Shown: in pieces, positions 63,933 to 64,000 of the stretch
Layout: each line of letters begins with the position of its first letter
Numbering within the stretch: the first letter of the stretch is position 1
Origin: Thermoanaerobacteraceae bacterium
GTDB lineage: Bacteria; Bacillota; JADQBR01
DNA length: 64,000 nt
Direction of reading: 5' to 3'
Assembly: GCA_017656305.1 (NCBI GenBank)
Contig: JACDOG010000006.1
Span: 62,001 to 126,000, forward strand
Program-made: the position numbers and the translations under genes
The notes under the pieces: model-generated
Told to the model about the DNA's origin: nothing
Seen by the model: only the letters and a program-made list of their open reading frames with translations
Database searches by the model: none

Positions 63933-64000
63933 ATGGTGGTCGATTTAAAGAATACTGCTTCAGGCATTGCCCGATATTTGGCCCGCGAGTTAGACCTTGA
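63933..64000 (+). CDS. start of a gene, possibly AgrB-like peptide processing protease (partial)
   Basis: ATG 63933 lies 1 base after the kinase stop and uses GGAAGGTGA inside the kinase 3' end as ribosome-binding site. Only 22 full codons are visible (DLKNTASGIARYLARELDL). The pattern of a short amphipathic helix with I/L-A-x-Y-L-x-x-E/K-L resembles AgrB N-termini, and agrB next to agrC is expected, but the length is too short to be sure. Confidence 0.35.
   Translation, partial: MVVDLKNTASGIARYLARELDL

Overview
The window is a chromosomal segment of a Gram-positive, endospore-forming Clostridia-type bacterium. The evidence is the spore genes (spoIIP, yqfC, yqfD), the Firmicutes-specific gene order, the CIRCE/HrcA heat-shock system, a glycine T-box, Shine-Dalgarno sequences close to AGGAGG, and frequent GTG and TTG starts. 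Base composition looks balanced rather than AT-rich. With the octaheme cytochrome, this suggests an anaerobe of the Peptococcaceae/Thermincola/Desulfotomaculum neighbourhood. That placement is inference; no 16S gene is present.

Layout, left: 1-8.6 kb holds late competence genes (comEA, cut by the edge, and comEC), a thiamine-binding-like protein, a DUF4438 protein, holA, the reversed rpsT gene, a small membrane protein and spoIIP. 8.6-13.3 kb carries murJ, lepA and hemW. 13.3-21.4 kb is the heat-shock and modification operon hrcA-grpE-dnaK-dnaJ-prmA-rsmE-mtaB, behind a strong promoter overlaid by CIRCE. 21.7-25.7 kb has a HIT protein, rpsU, yqeY, an NfeD protease and floA.

Middle: 26-36.9 kb is a long, tightly packed set (yqfC-yqfD-phoH-pgpH-ybeY-dgkA, DUF881, DUF3048, cdd-era-yqzL-recO, DUF4342). 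37-44.9 kb has T-box-controlled glyQS, a ccpN-like regulator, and the pyruvate phosphate dikinase regulator and enzyme (ppsR-ppdK). This order closely follows the yqf/era/recO/glyQS/ccpN/yqfL block of Bacillus subtilis.

The accessory part is 44.9-53.3 kb. It begins with what looks like the 5' remnant of a class C group II intron just after the ppdK terminator. A flavodoxin-family reductase follows, then two tandem, almost identical cysteine-rich genes, one carrying an inserted acidic pentapeptide repeat. A minus-strand group follows: a secreted CAP-domain protein, a propeller-like/coiled-coil protein and a small basic repeat protein. A small zinc-finger-like gene broken by an in-frame TAG, a YpiB-like gene and a membrane-anchored octaheme c-type cytochrome complete it.

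Right: 53.5-61.7 kb returns to core functions: dgt, a YaiI-family gene, dnaG, rpoD, four tRNAs (Asn, Met/CAT, Glu, Val), trmK, a Nif3-family gene and a zinc-ribbon coiled-coil protein. RNase P RNA follows. At the edge is an AgrC-like histidine kinase and the first codons of a gene that may be agrB. The best candidates for new biology are the cysteine-rich gene pair, the octaheme cytochrome, the intron remnant and an unassigned structured RNA candidate at 25.86-25.98 kb.
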